Source: Loxodes magnus
Taxonomy: Eukaryota > Ciliophora > Karyorelictea > Loxodida > Loxodidae
Assembly (NCBI GenBank): GCA_946699065.1
Contig: CAMPDV010000080.1
Coordinates: 496,001 to 560,000, forward strand
Direction of reading: 5' to 3'
Length of the DNA stretch: 64,000 bases
Each line of letters opens with the position of its first letter. Position 1 is the stretch's first letter. Positions 47,593 to 59,179 of the stretch are shown piece by piece. A model generated the notes under the pieces. It was not told where the DNA came from and searched no databases. It saw only the letters and a program-made list of their open reading frames with translations. The translations under genes and the position numbers were made by a program.

Positions 47593-47926
47593 ATAGTAAT
47601 TTTGCTGGTTATAAATCGGTTCCACATCCATGGGATCATTTGTTGTTATATTTTAAAAAAATAAGCTTTCAGTCAATTCCGCTAGATGATTGAATTTGGA
47701 CTCTATTTTTTCAATTCTCGAATTGACTGGTTGGGAATTTTCTTTTTTAGTATTTAGGAGTTTGACATTAGATATGTGATTTTTCCTTCTAGTTCTTATA
47801 CGTTTCTTAAAAGTTTAAAATCCTCCTATTACATAACTTTGAGTTCTCGAAGAATATTATGTTTATCATAAAACGATTGAGATATTGATCCTGCTTAGAA
47901 GGGACTTATTGCAAGAAATTTTCCAT
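47593..47926 (-). pseudogene. MENFLQ-type Gag-like gene cut by the palindrome
   Basis: The ATG at 47924-47926 gives MENFLQQVPSKQDQYLNRF; coiled-coil sequence follows (QELEGKITYLMSNSQ), with frame changes, and then TNDPMDVEPIYNQQNY at about 47600-47640. A knuckle should come next, but the sequence runs straight into the outer end of the palindrome arm at 47592. The palindrome therefore seems to have inserted into, or formed within, this copy. It is related to copy G at 41.7 kb. Confidence 0.6.
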
Positions 47927-48280
47927 TTTTATAAGTTAATAAAAAATAAGTTTGTTTTCTAAATTAATTTATTGATCCAATTCTATTATTAGTTTTTAAA
48001 TCTTTAATAGGAACATTAAACACTTGGCAAGTATGTAAAAATGGATTATTTTTCTTTTATTTATTTCTAAATATTAAGCTTTAAATAATTTTACTTTCTT
48101 CTATTAAGACTTATTAAAAGCATTTTGATATGAGCTTTCTTTTAAATTGAGTATCTATGTTAGAATATTAAATTTGTCTATTTCATTAGCAAAGTATTAG
48201 TGCTTATTTATATAAAATGAGTTAGTCATTATCAATTAAACTAATAAATAGCAGCTAAGCAGGAGTTTAAAGTGTTCAAT
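47927..48280. other. Spacer, nothing recognised
   Basis: Short AT-rich interval between divergent genes; presumably promoter sequence. Confidence 0.35.
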
Positions 48281-48284
48281 CTAT

Positions 48285-48900
48285 TAAAATCTATCAATTT
48301 ACTGAAAAATAATTAAAGGAGGTTAAGAAAAGAAACAAAATGAGAGACGCTATAGAGCTAGCACTGAAGATACCTATAGAATACTGAACTATAATTAAAA
48401 CTAAAAAGAAAGAAGAAAATACATAGCTAACTAGCTAATAAAGTAAATTTAAGATTTAAATACTTAGAGAGAAACTCTCAAAGATAACAATCTAAAATGT
48501 AGATTTTAACTAAAATCAGTTTACTTTTCAAATAAAACAAAGTAGAAAATAAAAGAAAAGAGGAAATGTAATTTCGTTTAGAGTTGTTGTGAAAATAGAG
48601 GAAACAATAAAAAAGTAAAGTGAAAGGAAGATTTTACATCTAATGATTCTAGCAAGATGTTAAAAGTATCAATTTAAGATCAGTAATTATTCCTAAGATA
48701 GAAAAGATAACTAAAAAACTTAAAAGGAAAATATAAAAATTAATTATAGGGAAAAGAATTAAATTAAAAGAGAAGAATGGAAGTTAGAAGAGTATTAAAG
48801 TAGCGAGAAATATACTTTATAGTTATAATTCAGAGAGATGCTCGTAAAGAGAATGTCTTGCTTATTAGTAATTTAAAAAGTAAGTTATTAGCTATTAAAT
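48285..48900 (+). CDS. Uncharacterised basic coiled-coil protein
   Basis: The plus strand reads NERRYRASTEDTYRILNYNQ, then KERRKYIANQLIKQIQDLNT, then QRETLKDNNLKCRFQLKSV in one frame. A basic stretch followed by Leu/Ile at roughly heptad spacing recalls a bZIP, but the conserved Asn-x-x-Ala of true bZIP basic regions is not clear. The C-terminal half (KRRMEVRRVLKQREIYFIV) is Lys/Arg-rich. The start is not resolved: the ATG at 48340 is in a different frame. DNA or RNA binding is possible but unproven. Confidence 0.4.
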
Positions 48901-49980
48901 TGAGTGCTGAAATAAATTTAAAAGATGCCTTCAATTGAATTTAACTCGAGAGTCTCTCCGAAAGCTATTTTCTCTTCTGTTTGTGGTTCGGAATGAAAAA
49001 TTATTTTTCTTTCTAAAGTATTTCCTTTTTACATCCTATGGCAATATTAGCTTATCTTCTTTGTTTTGTTAATAGTTTCTTAATCATCAACAACTATGAT
49101 GTTAAAACTATTTCCATCCTTCAGCATATTCACATCTAAATACTTATAATACCCCCAGTATCTTATCTAGCGTCATATCTAAATTAACTTACATCTAACT
49201 TCTTAACTCTATGTTCCTTATTTCTAGAAAGGAAAATGAAATATTAAATAGAAAGGATATTAAAAGCAGATTTGAAAGGAGGAAATCAAGTATAAAGTAA
49301 GAGTAAAAGAAGTAAGGAGAAGAACTTTCTCAGTAGCTTCTCATAAGATGAAGTTACTTTCCCGAAGTGTAAATTTAATGTAACAATAACTGAGAAAATT
49401 TTATCGAAATACAGGTAAAACATTTACTCTAAAAGATCTAAAGCGAGCGTTTTAAGGAATGTTGAAACATTGGCTCAGCTATAAAAAATAAACCTAAGTT
49501 ATATAAGAGAGGTTAGATAAATCAATCTCCCTTGTGCTGATTTTCACTACTTCGATTAAGTCTCAAAGGTAAGCGAGTATAGACAGAGCTGTATCATGAT
49601 TTGAGCTATAATTGATAATTTGATTTTATTAAAAACATATAAAAAGTTAATTTTAAAGGAAATAAAATCATAGTATAGAAGCTAGTAAGCTCATCAAATT
49701 AATGATATGATTGGGTTGTAAACTAGATATAATAGATATTTAGGGGAGAATAATCTAATAATATTGGTATTGATAAAATATTAGTAATGTAGTAGTATTT
49801 AATTCTAAACTTGAATAAGATATCAAAGATATAAGTTTGAAGTTACTAATCTCTGTTTAGATAAATTCCAATTTTAATCTCATTAAGATATAGTAACCTT
49901 TTCTTGTTACACTGCTATAGCATTTCTTAATATTTATCTTTCTAAATTAAAATTTAGCATACAATAAGATAGATATTGCT
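48901..49980. other. Unresolved interval
   Basis: No family motif, RNA or repeat was recognised. Parts may be coding, but no frame stands out. Confidence 0.3.
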
Positions 49981-49989
49981 TCTATGTTT

Positions 49990-50570
49990 TATCCTAAATT
50001 ACTATAATTTTAGTTTATTATAAATTCAAATTTATTTGAAAGAAAACTATTCTAAAGAGAAATCAAAAGCTAGACAAATATTTTAGAAATTAAAGCGAAA
50101 ACAGAGAAAATCAAGAGAGATACTATTCTCATTTAATATCCAGGATTTATACTAATTTACTTTAAATAACTCTACCATTGCTTTCTCATACAGCAAATAA
50201 GCATCCCACATTTTATTATTTTAGTATATCTTTTCTATCAAAAGCTAGTCTATATTATCTCTATCACACTACAACTTCATAGTCAAAATAAACTTAAGCT
50301 AGGAGATTTTGCAACAAATCAGTCTTAAAGCAATTAATAGTCTATTTTAGGGAAAAGCTGCAACTACAAGAAAATAGGATATTTTATTAAAAAGGAATTT
50401 ATAGAATAGCAGGAGATCTAAAACTAGGATAAATGATGAATTTTGAAGATCATACTATACAAATCCAAAAGAAAAAAGGTATATTATGAGATATAAATAT
50501 TTAAAGACAAAAATCAAACTTAGAAAGGAAAAATATCTGATTTATCAGCCGTTTTATCTTGATTATTTTA
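49990..50570 (+). CDS. Possible uncharacterised gene
   Basis: Two plus-strand frames look protein-like here, for instance FKQLYHCFLIQQISIPHFII and NSTIAFSYSKQASHILLFQY over the same bases, so I cannot decide between them. The stretch KRKKVYYEIQIFKDKNQTQK closes the first. No family is recognised. Confidence 0.25.
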
Positions 50571-51663
50571 AAAGTGAAATGTAATAAGATACGCTAAGCA
50601 ATTAAACTATATAATGTATTGGTTTACTCTATATAATTTAAATCACTTTTGCTTAAATATTTTTAAAATAAAGTTATATAAATAACCTAACTTAAGTTTA
50701 GCAAAATCCCGCCTAAATTTTTTTAGTACATAAATATTTTTAAATTTAAATTATTATTAACAATCCTAAGCTTTGTTTACTATCTTAATGCTGTTCAGAC
50801 TAATGAGGTTTCTTTAACAACATATAACTAGAACTCTTGAGGTATAGAGCTAAATTAAAGGTTCGTTAGCTTATTATAGATATAATTTATTATTTTCAGC
50901 TTTTCTCTTCTTTCGACTTACCTTTATCTGATAGACAAGTTTCCTTTTTAATCTTTGAGTTATTGCTGATTTAATGGTCCAAAAAATCCTAAAAATATTG
51001 TTCACCAAATACTCTATTTATATATTCTAGCTATTCAATACAGTAAGATGTCTCCGCATATTTAACATCTTAATTTAGTGAGGAAAAGTAGAGTGAATAA
51101 TTAAGAGAAAGATAGTGATGCATATCTGTATGATATGAGTATATAATGGTTACATGATAATGAAAGCTTTGAATTAAAGTTAAGTTAATAAGCATCTAGA
51201 GCATCTAGAGCATCTAGCATCTAGAGATAATTAATTGTTTTTAATAATTTTATCCTATAAACATTATAAACCTAATACATATCTACTTATTCTCATTACT
51301 AATATTATTTATCAACTTATACATATTATCTTATTTCATCAACTATATTTATTATTTTTCCATCTTATTTAGCTGCTAAGTTTAGAATATTTTTATCTAG
51401 AATACATACTCCTTTGTATTTATTTACCATTGCTAAATAGTAAGCGCTTTAACTATATCCTTATTAATGATTTTTAGTTTGCAACTAGCATAGACTTATA
51501 CTTATTATACAAATAAAATAAACTTCTTTGTTGATATTCTATATAACCTAAAGCATTCTAACTATTATTATTTTCTATATACTATAAAATAGCAATCCCT
51601 TTTATTTTAATGGTTTAGACTAATCTTATACTATTTTTATTTGTATTATCTATAGATCTTAAA
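50571..51663. other. AT-rich spacer with a short tandem repeat
   Basis: No gene recognised. A 9-base repeat lies at 51192-51226 (separate entry). The last part is the 5' flank of the WD40 gene. Confidence 0.35.
51192..51226 (+). repeat. Tandem GCATCTAGA repeat
   Basis: GCATCTAGA is repeated: three units at 51192-51217, the last one shortened to GCATCTA, then one more GCATCTAGA. Slippage probably produced it. No function is apparent. Confidence 0.8.
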
Positions 51664-53146
51664 ATGTCAGATAGTTCTTTTTAGACCATCAATAATTAGA
51701 AATATTTAACTGTAGATTTATCCTATTAAGTCTTGCAGACCATCCTCTCAATTCCTTAGTAGCATTAGAGCACTTTTATTACAGAGTATCAACATTTCTT
51801 CTGCTACTACAATGATTTCTCAAGATCTTGAGACAATTTAACACAGAAAAATTAAGTTAGCTTTTAACACTGAGAAGAGTTTGACTTTAGATTAATTATT
51901 GAGCTAGACGTAAACTAAAGTCGATTTATCTCGCTAGATGAAGTCTAGAAGTACCAAAAGTTGAGTACTTGAAAGTATCTTAAAAAATAGATAGCTTAAT
52001 AATTTAATTGTATTGAAATTAAATAAGGAACATTATTAAGATGAGTTACTTTAATTTGAAATAAAGTAAGTTATAAAAGTTAAAAATTGAGAAAAAACAA
52101 AAATTATTTACTAAAAGTATTTTTTTACGAACAATTCTAAGAACTAGAAACTAATCCTTTGGAAAAATCCCACTGCTCCTATTAAAATATGAAATTCTGC
52201 CTAACTTAAGCTTCTAAAAACTGCTAAAAAAAATTTACTACGACTAATCTTAAGGTAATTATTTGATATTTTAGACTAAGAATTTACGGGTCATTTGTTT
52301 CTAGTTGAATCTGTAGCTTTAACAAATGACATGAAATGAATTATCTCAGGAGGAGTCGATAGCACGATAAAGATATGAGATTTCCAGACTGGAAGCTGTG
52401 TGAGAACTTTGAAGGGTCATTCGAATGCAGTTAAATCTGTAGCTTTAACAAGTGACATGAAATGAATTGTCTCAGGAGGAGTCGATAGCACGATAAAGAT
52501 ATGAGATTTCCAGACTGGAAGCTGTGCGAGAACTTTGAAGGGTCATTCGAATTGGGTTTCATCTGTAGCTTTAGCAAGTGACATGAAATGAATTGTCTCT
52601 GGAAGCTACGATAAAACAATAAAGATATGGGATTTCTAAACTGGAAGCTGTAGGAGAACTTTGAGGGGCTCGAGTTAAGTTTTATCTGTAGCTTTAACAA
52701 ATGACATGAAATGAATTGCCTCTGGAAGTGTCGATAGCACGATAAAGATATGGAATTTCTAGACTGGAATTTGTACGAGAACTTTGGCGAGTCATTCGGA
52801 TTACGTTGTCTCTGTAGTTTTAACAAGCGACATGAAATGAATTGTCTCTGGAAGTCGAGATAGCACGATAAAGATCTGGTCTTTCTAAACTGGTCAGTTG
52901 ATTCGAACTTTGGAAGGTCATTCAAGTACTGTATCAAGTATTTAGATTAGTACTGATTCGAGTGTTATATTTTCTGGATCTTAAGATAGAGCGATTAAGA
53001 TATGAAATTTAAATACGGGTTAGTGTATATAGACTTTATAAGGGCATGCAGATTAAATATATTCTATAGCATTGAGTGGTGACAATAGATGGCTGGTATC
53101 TGGATCGAATGACGAGACTGTAAGAAAGTGGAAAGTTGCAAAATGA
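51664..53146 (+). CDS. WD40 repeat protein (seven repeats)
   Basis: This encodes a beta-propeller protein. An ATG at 51664 starts MSDSSFQTINNQKYLTVDLS, with about 130 residues of unrecognised N-terminal domain (HWEEFDFRLIIELD). The frame changes near 52.08 kb, next to a GTAAGT...AG string, so a tiny intron is likely. From about 52289 seven WD40 repeats follow, of the type KGHSNAVKSVALTSDMKW, IVSGGVDSTIKIWDFQTGS; the fourth lacks the His of GH. Seven blades make one closed propeller. Trp of IKIW and MKW is often TGA. The end is TGA at 53144-53146 after RKWKVAK; if that TGA were Trp only a few residues would follow. Partners are unknown; propellers are scaffolds. Confidence 0.85.
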
Positions 53147-54300
53147 GTGTGCAAGTACATTTAACATTTTAATTTTTAAGATTAAAGTTGATTATGTAAA
53201 TTAGATAAAGCCGCTTAAATAATTGTACCATAGGAGTTTATAAGTTAAAAGGTTATTAAGATATTATTAAAGTTAACTTATGTTTATTTTTTATTTATTT
53301 ATTAAAAAGTTTCATATTATTTATTGGTTTAAGCAAAGGCTTTAGATAAAAAAATATTTTATAGCTTTTAAATTTTTTTAAAAGTGTATATTAATTTATA
53401 AATTGTCATGTTAAATTTATCGTTTAGTACTTTACTAAAAAATGGGTAATTAAGGTAATTTGGATTTTATTTAATCCAAAATTTTTTTGATTGACTTATT
53501 TATATTTAAAATTTCATAAAAAAAATTAGGAAGTAATATTTTTAAGTCTGTTTTATTTTGTTTATTAGAGTTGTATAAAAAAGAAAAATTTTTGGATTCG
53601 ACTCGAAAAGTTAATTTTTAATTATATATTTTGATTTAATTTATTATGCAATCAAAATTTTTTAATTAAGTGTTTCATTTTTTAGTATATTTATTTTAAA
53701 ATAAGTTTTATTAGGAGTTTTAATTTTAAGTTTACGTTTTTTTCATATCTTTTATATTTTCTGTGGATTTTTTTATAATAGTATCTTATTTTAAGTATAA
53801 TATAAAATTTTTACGATTATAAATTCATTTTTTACGATAGTAAAAATTAAAATATGTATTTTTAATAAAAATTACCTTTTCGCTTAGAGTTTTAAACTAC
53901 AGGAGATTTTCGGGACGACTAAATTAAAAATGGATTTTAAAAAACTGAGAATAATAAAATGATTTCCAATTGGAAAAAAGTAAAAACCTTTTTTGTTCAG
54001 AGATTTACATTTGAGGAAAATTTTGGAATGGAACAAAGTTGGAAAAAATTAAGAAGTTTATATAATAGTCTAAAAAATTAATTTTTATAGGTTTTGTTAA
54101 ATTTTTCAAAAAAAATCATCTAAAAAAAATTAAAAATCTTGTTCTCTGAAAAGTTAACTATTCAAAAAAGAAGAAAACGAAACATAATGCTAATGTTCTA
54201 TTATCTTTTAGAAAAAATTTTAAGATTAAAAAATTAATAAAATATTTATCTAAATAATTAAATTTAATTAAATTTAATAATAAAACCAATCATTAATCAT
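53147..54300. other. AT-rich spacer, nothing recognised
   Basis: T-rich and A-rich runs without a protein-like frame, RNA or clear repeat. Confidence 0.5.
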
Positions 54301-54309
54301 TTAAATAAC

Positions 54310-55308
54310 TGTTCGCCTTCTGGCTTAATTGAAGTTTTAAATATATAAAATTTCAGTTTCTGCATATTCGTTTCTTGCATTGCTCTTTTTCCTTGACTTC
54401 TCTCTTTTGAATTATCTGAGTTAAGAATTTTTTTTCCATTTCCCGATGGGAAGAGTCCGCCACTCGCTACTTCAGATGCTACCAGTTAACATTTCTCCAG
54501 ATATTCATTCTTATTTTTTTCTTTTGAAACATTTCCTCCATAAATGTCAAGTGCTGTTGCAAATGTAGCATCTTTTTCTTGCTCTCGGAAATGTCTTTTC
54601 TTGTTTCTCTATTTCCATTGGAGTTTCTTATGAAGGCTTCTAAGGGTTTTCTTCTATTAATTTGAGTCTAGAATCTTATTTTAATCAGTTTTTCTCGTCT
54701 TGCTCTTGCATTACTCAAATATCATTCTCTAAACTTGTCATTTGATCATAAACTCCGATTTTAGCTCTTCGATCTACCAATATGAGCTTCATCATCATCT
54801 TCATGATTTATCAAATCCTGACAATATACAAACATCTCTTACTTCTGGGAGTTTTATTATGTTTCTAATAAGTTTATGAATCAGCTGTTTCATCTACTCA
54901 GAGTTCATTTGTTCTATTTCGGTATTGTCTAAATAAAAGGTAATAGGATCTATATTGAATTATAGTACTTTACTTCCTTCGTTTATTTTTTGTTTTTTCG
55001 TTATTATTTTTATTGATTCAGTTGAATGTTCTCTTTTTACAGTTTTCAATGGAGGTGCTGAGAGCTGTGTTAACTTTTCTGTTCTGAATTTTCATCTCAG
55101 TTCTTACTTTCTTTTGATGGAAGGGATCAGCTTTATTTTGATTTGTAGAAGTTAGTATTTTTTATAAGTTCTTCTAATCTGCTAGATAGTTCTGGTTATT
55201 TTTAATAAGAAGAGCGCTAAGTTTAAGAAGACATGGTGAGAATATGTGCTTCTGGTTTTTATCCTATTTTGAGGAGGTTGTATAAAAACCCTTCTTGAAG
55301 ACAGTCAT
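54310..55308 (-). CDS. Gag-like zinc-knuckle protein, copy C (intact knuckle)
   Basis: The ATG at 55306-55308 opens MTVFKKGFYTTSSKQDKNQK, the family start. After a Lys/Gln-rich region with frame changes come QETPMEIEKQEKTFPRARKR and the knuckle at 54529-54570, C-YI-C-NSTW-H-LWRK-C, with all four ligands. It is nearly the same as copy A at 29.3-30.2 kb except that A has lost the first Cys. The nucleic-acid-binding Gag/ORF1 role is inferred. No reverse transcriptase lies next to it. Confidence 0.65.
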
Positions 55309-55309
55309 T

Positions 55310-57000
55310 TTATATTATATAAAATAATGAGGATAAATAAAAAAGATCAAAGTTAGAATGATTTATCATCTAATTTTTTTATTTTGCATAAACATTTTTC
55401 AAACTATTATTTATATTTAAAATAGCAAAAATATATTTTAGAAAAAGAAAAATTCGAAAATATTTCATTCAGTAAAAGCAAAAAACTATTCTAATAAAAT
55501 GCAAAATGTTTATATATTGATCAATTAAAGTATAAAATGAAAGTTCTAAACCAAAAAACATAAGTTATTTCTAAAAAATATCACAAACCCAAATTCGAAA
55601 AATCAAATTTGAACTGACTATTGACAGGAAAAATAATTTTTTTTTTTCCGAATTCTAATTCATAAAATAAATATAACAAAAAAAATAAAAAAGAGCAAAA
55701 ATAGTAAGTAAAATAAACTTTAAACATTTTTAATCATAATCGTTTTATGATTGAGAAATCATTGTAATGTTTCGAAAAAATTATATAAATAAATAAAAAA
55801 TTAAATGAAAATAGAAAAATTTTAAATAGTACTTAAAATTAAGAGAAAATAAAAAAACAATTAAAAACTTAAGAAAAGCATAAAGTAAATATAAAATTAA
55901 CTGAAATTATGTATAAACAATGTGAACAAAAATTAAATTAGATCATACTTGATAGTTATACTAAAAATATTAAAATAAAATAAATAAAATAAAAAATTTT
56001 TAAAAATAATAAAAAAAATAAAATGATATAATCTATCTTATGATACAGAAAAATGAAAAATAAATTTGAAAAATAATAAATTTTTATCTTTCGAAGTCAA
56101 AAATTTTCTTTGATGAATTATTTTTTTTTAAAACAATGATAAAATTTTCTTCGATTTAAAAAAAATCTAAAACACTCCATATAAAAAAATAAAAATTTAT
56201 GAAGTGAAAGAACATATTATCGAAAAAAAGACATGAAAGGACTAAAATAAAAATATTATTAAAAAAATCACAATAATTTTAAATAAAATCACAAAAAGCA
56301 TTCAAAAAAATTAAAATTAAAAATTAAAATATCGAATTCATTTCACAAATGTTAGATTTGATTTTTTTTAAATTTTAATTAAAAAAACAGAAAGTTAAAT
56401 AAAGATAAAAAAAAGCAAACAAAAAATTAATTCAAGAAAAAAATCTTTAAGAAAAATCTAAAATGTCCGTTAAAATTAATTAGAAAACGAAAAATATGAA
56501 AGAAGATATCTGTTCACTTAGTTTGTAGAATAGTGTTAGAAAAGAAAAAATGTTAAGAAGTAAAATTAAAAAAGGAAAAGCACGGAAAAAATAAAAAAGC
56601 TATTGAAAAAAGACAAAAAAATATTTCTGTTTTTAAGAAGAAAAAATCCGCCAGAAGAAAAAAAAAAGATTGAAAGAATAAAATTAATAAAAAGCATGAA
56701 AATAATAAAATTAAACAGAAAATCTTTAAACAAATTTTAAAAAATATAAGTTTTTCGTTTCAAAAAATGTTAAAAAACATAAATAAGAAGAAAAATTCTT
56801 TATAAGAACTGTAAAAAAGAAAAAAAATTAAAATGAAAGTTAGAAAATCTGTCTTAATGAAATTTCGTCAGTCTTATTTAAATCTTTTTAATTATATAAT
56901 TTTTAAGCTGTAAATAAGAAGAAATTATAATAATAAATTTCTCTGCAAAAATAATTTGATTCCTTAAATATATCTAAAGATGTTATATTGTAATATTCAA
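55310..57000. other. A-rich region without genes
   Basis: Plus-strand A runs dominate this 1.7 kb, which is among the most AT-rich in the window. No protein-like frame, RNA or repeat was found. Confidence 0.6.
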
Positions 57001-59170
57001 TATTTTAAAAGCAATTCTTGTAAGATGGATGATTTAAGTCATGGGGAATATTAAATTTCTGAGAATTAAAGGAAAAATTCTATGTTATAAAAGAAATCTT
57101 AAGAATGTGAATATTTATATTGAATTCTTCTAAATAAAATCAACGCTTGGACATTTCTATTTATAGTATATCAAATGGAAAATATCAAATAATAAGACTG
57201 GGGTAAAGGAACAGTATGTTCACATAAAAAAACCCATCTAATTAACTTCTATTAATTTAAATGCTATCTTTTAGGATTAATCAGATTTGCTTCATTTGCG
57301 TAAGAGTTTGAAGAATAAGAAAATAATGATTAAATGAGGGAAGGAATGAAGAAGAGTAAAGTTAAGAATAAGTTTAAGAAGACTTAAAATAATAAATGTA
57401 AAGTGTGGGAGAATCAAACTAAGAGCTTGATTTAAATTAAAAAAGAGAGAATAATGAAAATTAGTAAAGCTATAATCATTCAGCTACTGCTTACTCAATA
57501 TTAATCTTATGCTTTATTTTATTTAATAAAAGGATTGTAATTCTTCTTACGGTACAAAAGGCAGAATAAATTTAGATAGAGCGATAAGTTTTAATCTTAT
57601 AATTTGCAAACAATATCCCAGTGAGTAACTTATCTTCCATAACAGGTCCTTTAATAAAAATGAATATCAAACACTAAGAAAAACTTTACTGAAGTATAAA
57701 AATTATATTTTTAATTTGATGCTTATTGATAAGCCTTATAATTCTATTTAATAAGAAGATTAGAATAATTTAAAGGTTAAGATTTTAGAGTTGTTGCTTT
57801 TTAGTAGATCTTGGAGTGACTGATGGAAATAGATTTGAAAAAATATCTTAATCTAGTCTAAGAAAGTACAGTAAGTCATATATTTTATCTATTATATTTA
57901 TGCTTAAATGTCCTTTTATGTGTTTGCAATTTTTTATCACAGAAGAAACTCTTCTTTGGTTTCCTTGCCTCTTTATCAGCTGCTTTTTCCACTATCTCTT
58001 TTCTGATCCAATTTTTGTCTTTAATATGATTTGATATCCTAGCAAGATTTTAAGATCTACAATTGAATTAAACAAGATTTAAGTATCATAAACGGATCAT
58101 CAATCTTAAGATGGTAAGTAATTTAATGAGTGTTAGAAAAATACTTTTTTAACTAACCTAACGAGTAATTTATAAATATATGCTTTGACTGAAGATTGCA
58201 GTGTTTTCTTGAATAAAAACACTTTATATTAATCCTAAATTGCTGCATAATTTGCTGAATAATGAATCTTTCGTGCATTAAGATCATTATATGGATAATT
58301 ATCAAATTATGAACGATGAGACAATAAACGAAAAAGCAAAAAGAGCGAAAAAATTGTTATCCCATAAAAATAATGAAAAGGAAATCCTGGATAATCTGAA
58401 GCAAAATTAATCTCTGTGCAAAAATAAGATGAAACAATCACTCCTTTATACTCAAAGTTTTGTCCTAAAAATCTACATTTTAAAGAGGAACTTGATAACC
58501 TTTAATTTTGAAGAAAGAAAATGTTAAAAATACTGTAATTTTAATCTTGAGATATAGAATATTATAATGAAAAGATCTCGAGCTCAATGAAAAGTAGACA
58601 TTAAATGAATGAAATCTATATTTGATATATTTATTTGAATATCCTTATTTCTATAAATCTATTAATTTTCAAATCGTTAAACTTAGGTATCTTCAAATAG
58701 TTTGAAAGGCAAGTAATTTAAGAACTTAAGAAGCTTGTAGTAATAGTTAACCTATTAAAAGAAAAGCAATGCGGAAGAGAATTATTTTATGGCTTAGTTT
58801 AAATTTATTTTTCAGATTAATTTAAACCATCCTTTGAGGAAAATAGTAAGATAGAAATTAGACATCAGAGATTATATTTTTATATTACGTTTTATTGCAA
58901 ATTAAAAGATATTACATTAAACACTTTAGTAAACTTTTAAAGTCTAATTAAGTCCTTGCAGCAATACTGAAATTAACCTACTCTTTGAACTTTAAATTAG
59001 CATTCTTAACTTTTATCTAGTTTTTTAACTTTTAGCTTATCATTATTTCCAACTAGAACTATACGTTTTGGCTTTAAGATTAGTTCCTTTTATTTTGTTC
59101 CAACACTACCTCAAACTTATTTACTAAAAACTGCTAAAAATAAATATTTCTTGCATTTAAATAAGTTGCC
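57001..59170. other. Unresolved interval
   Basis: Base composition is less extreme than to the left and some stretches may be coding, but I found no frame or motif I can support. Confidence 0.3.
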
Positions 59171-59179
59171 TTACAATAA

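Noticed and set aside
48285..48480. bZIP transcription factor
   Set aside because: Basic residues and Leu/Ile heptads are present, but the invariant basic-region residues are not, so only a basic coiled coil is claimed.
52431..52937. Minus-strand ORF of 168 residues with internal repeats (CYRxFQRQFISCHLLKLQ type)
   Set aside because: It is the complement of the WD40 repeats; the repeat periodicity belongs to the plus-strand gene, which has the conserved GH and WD positions.
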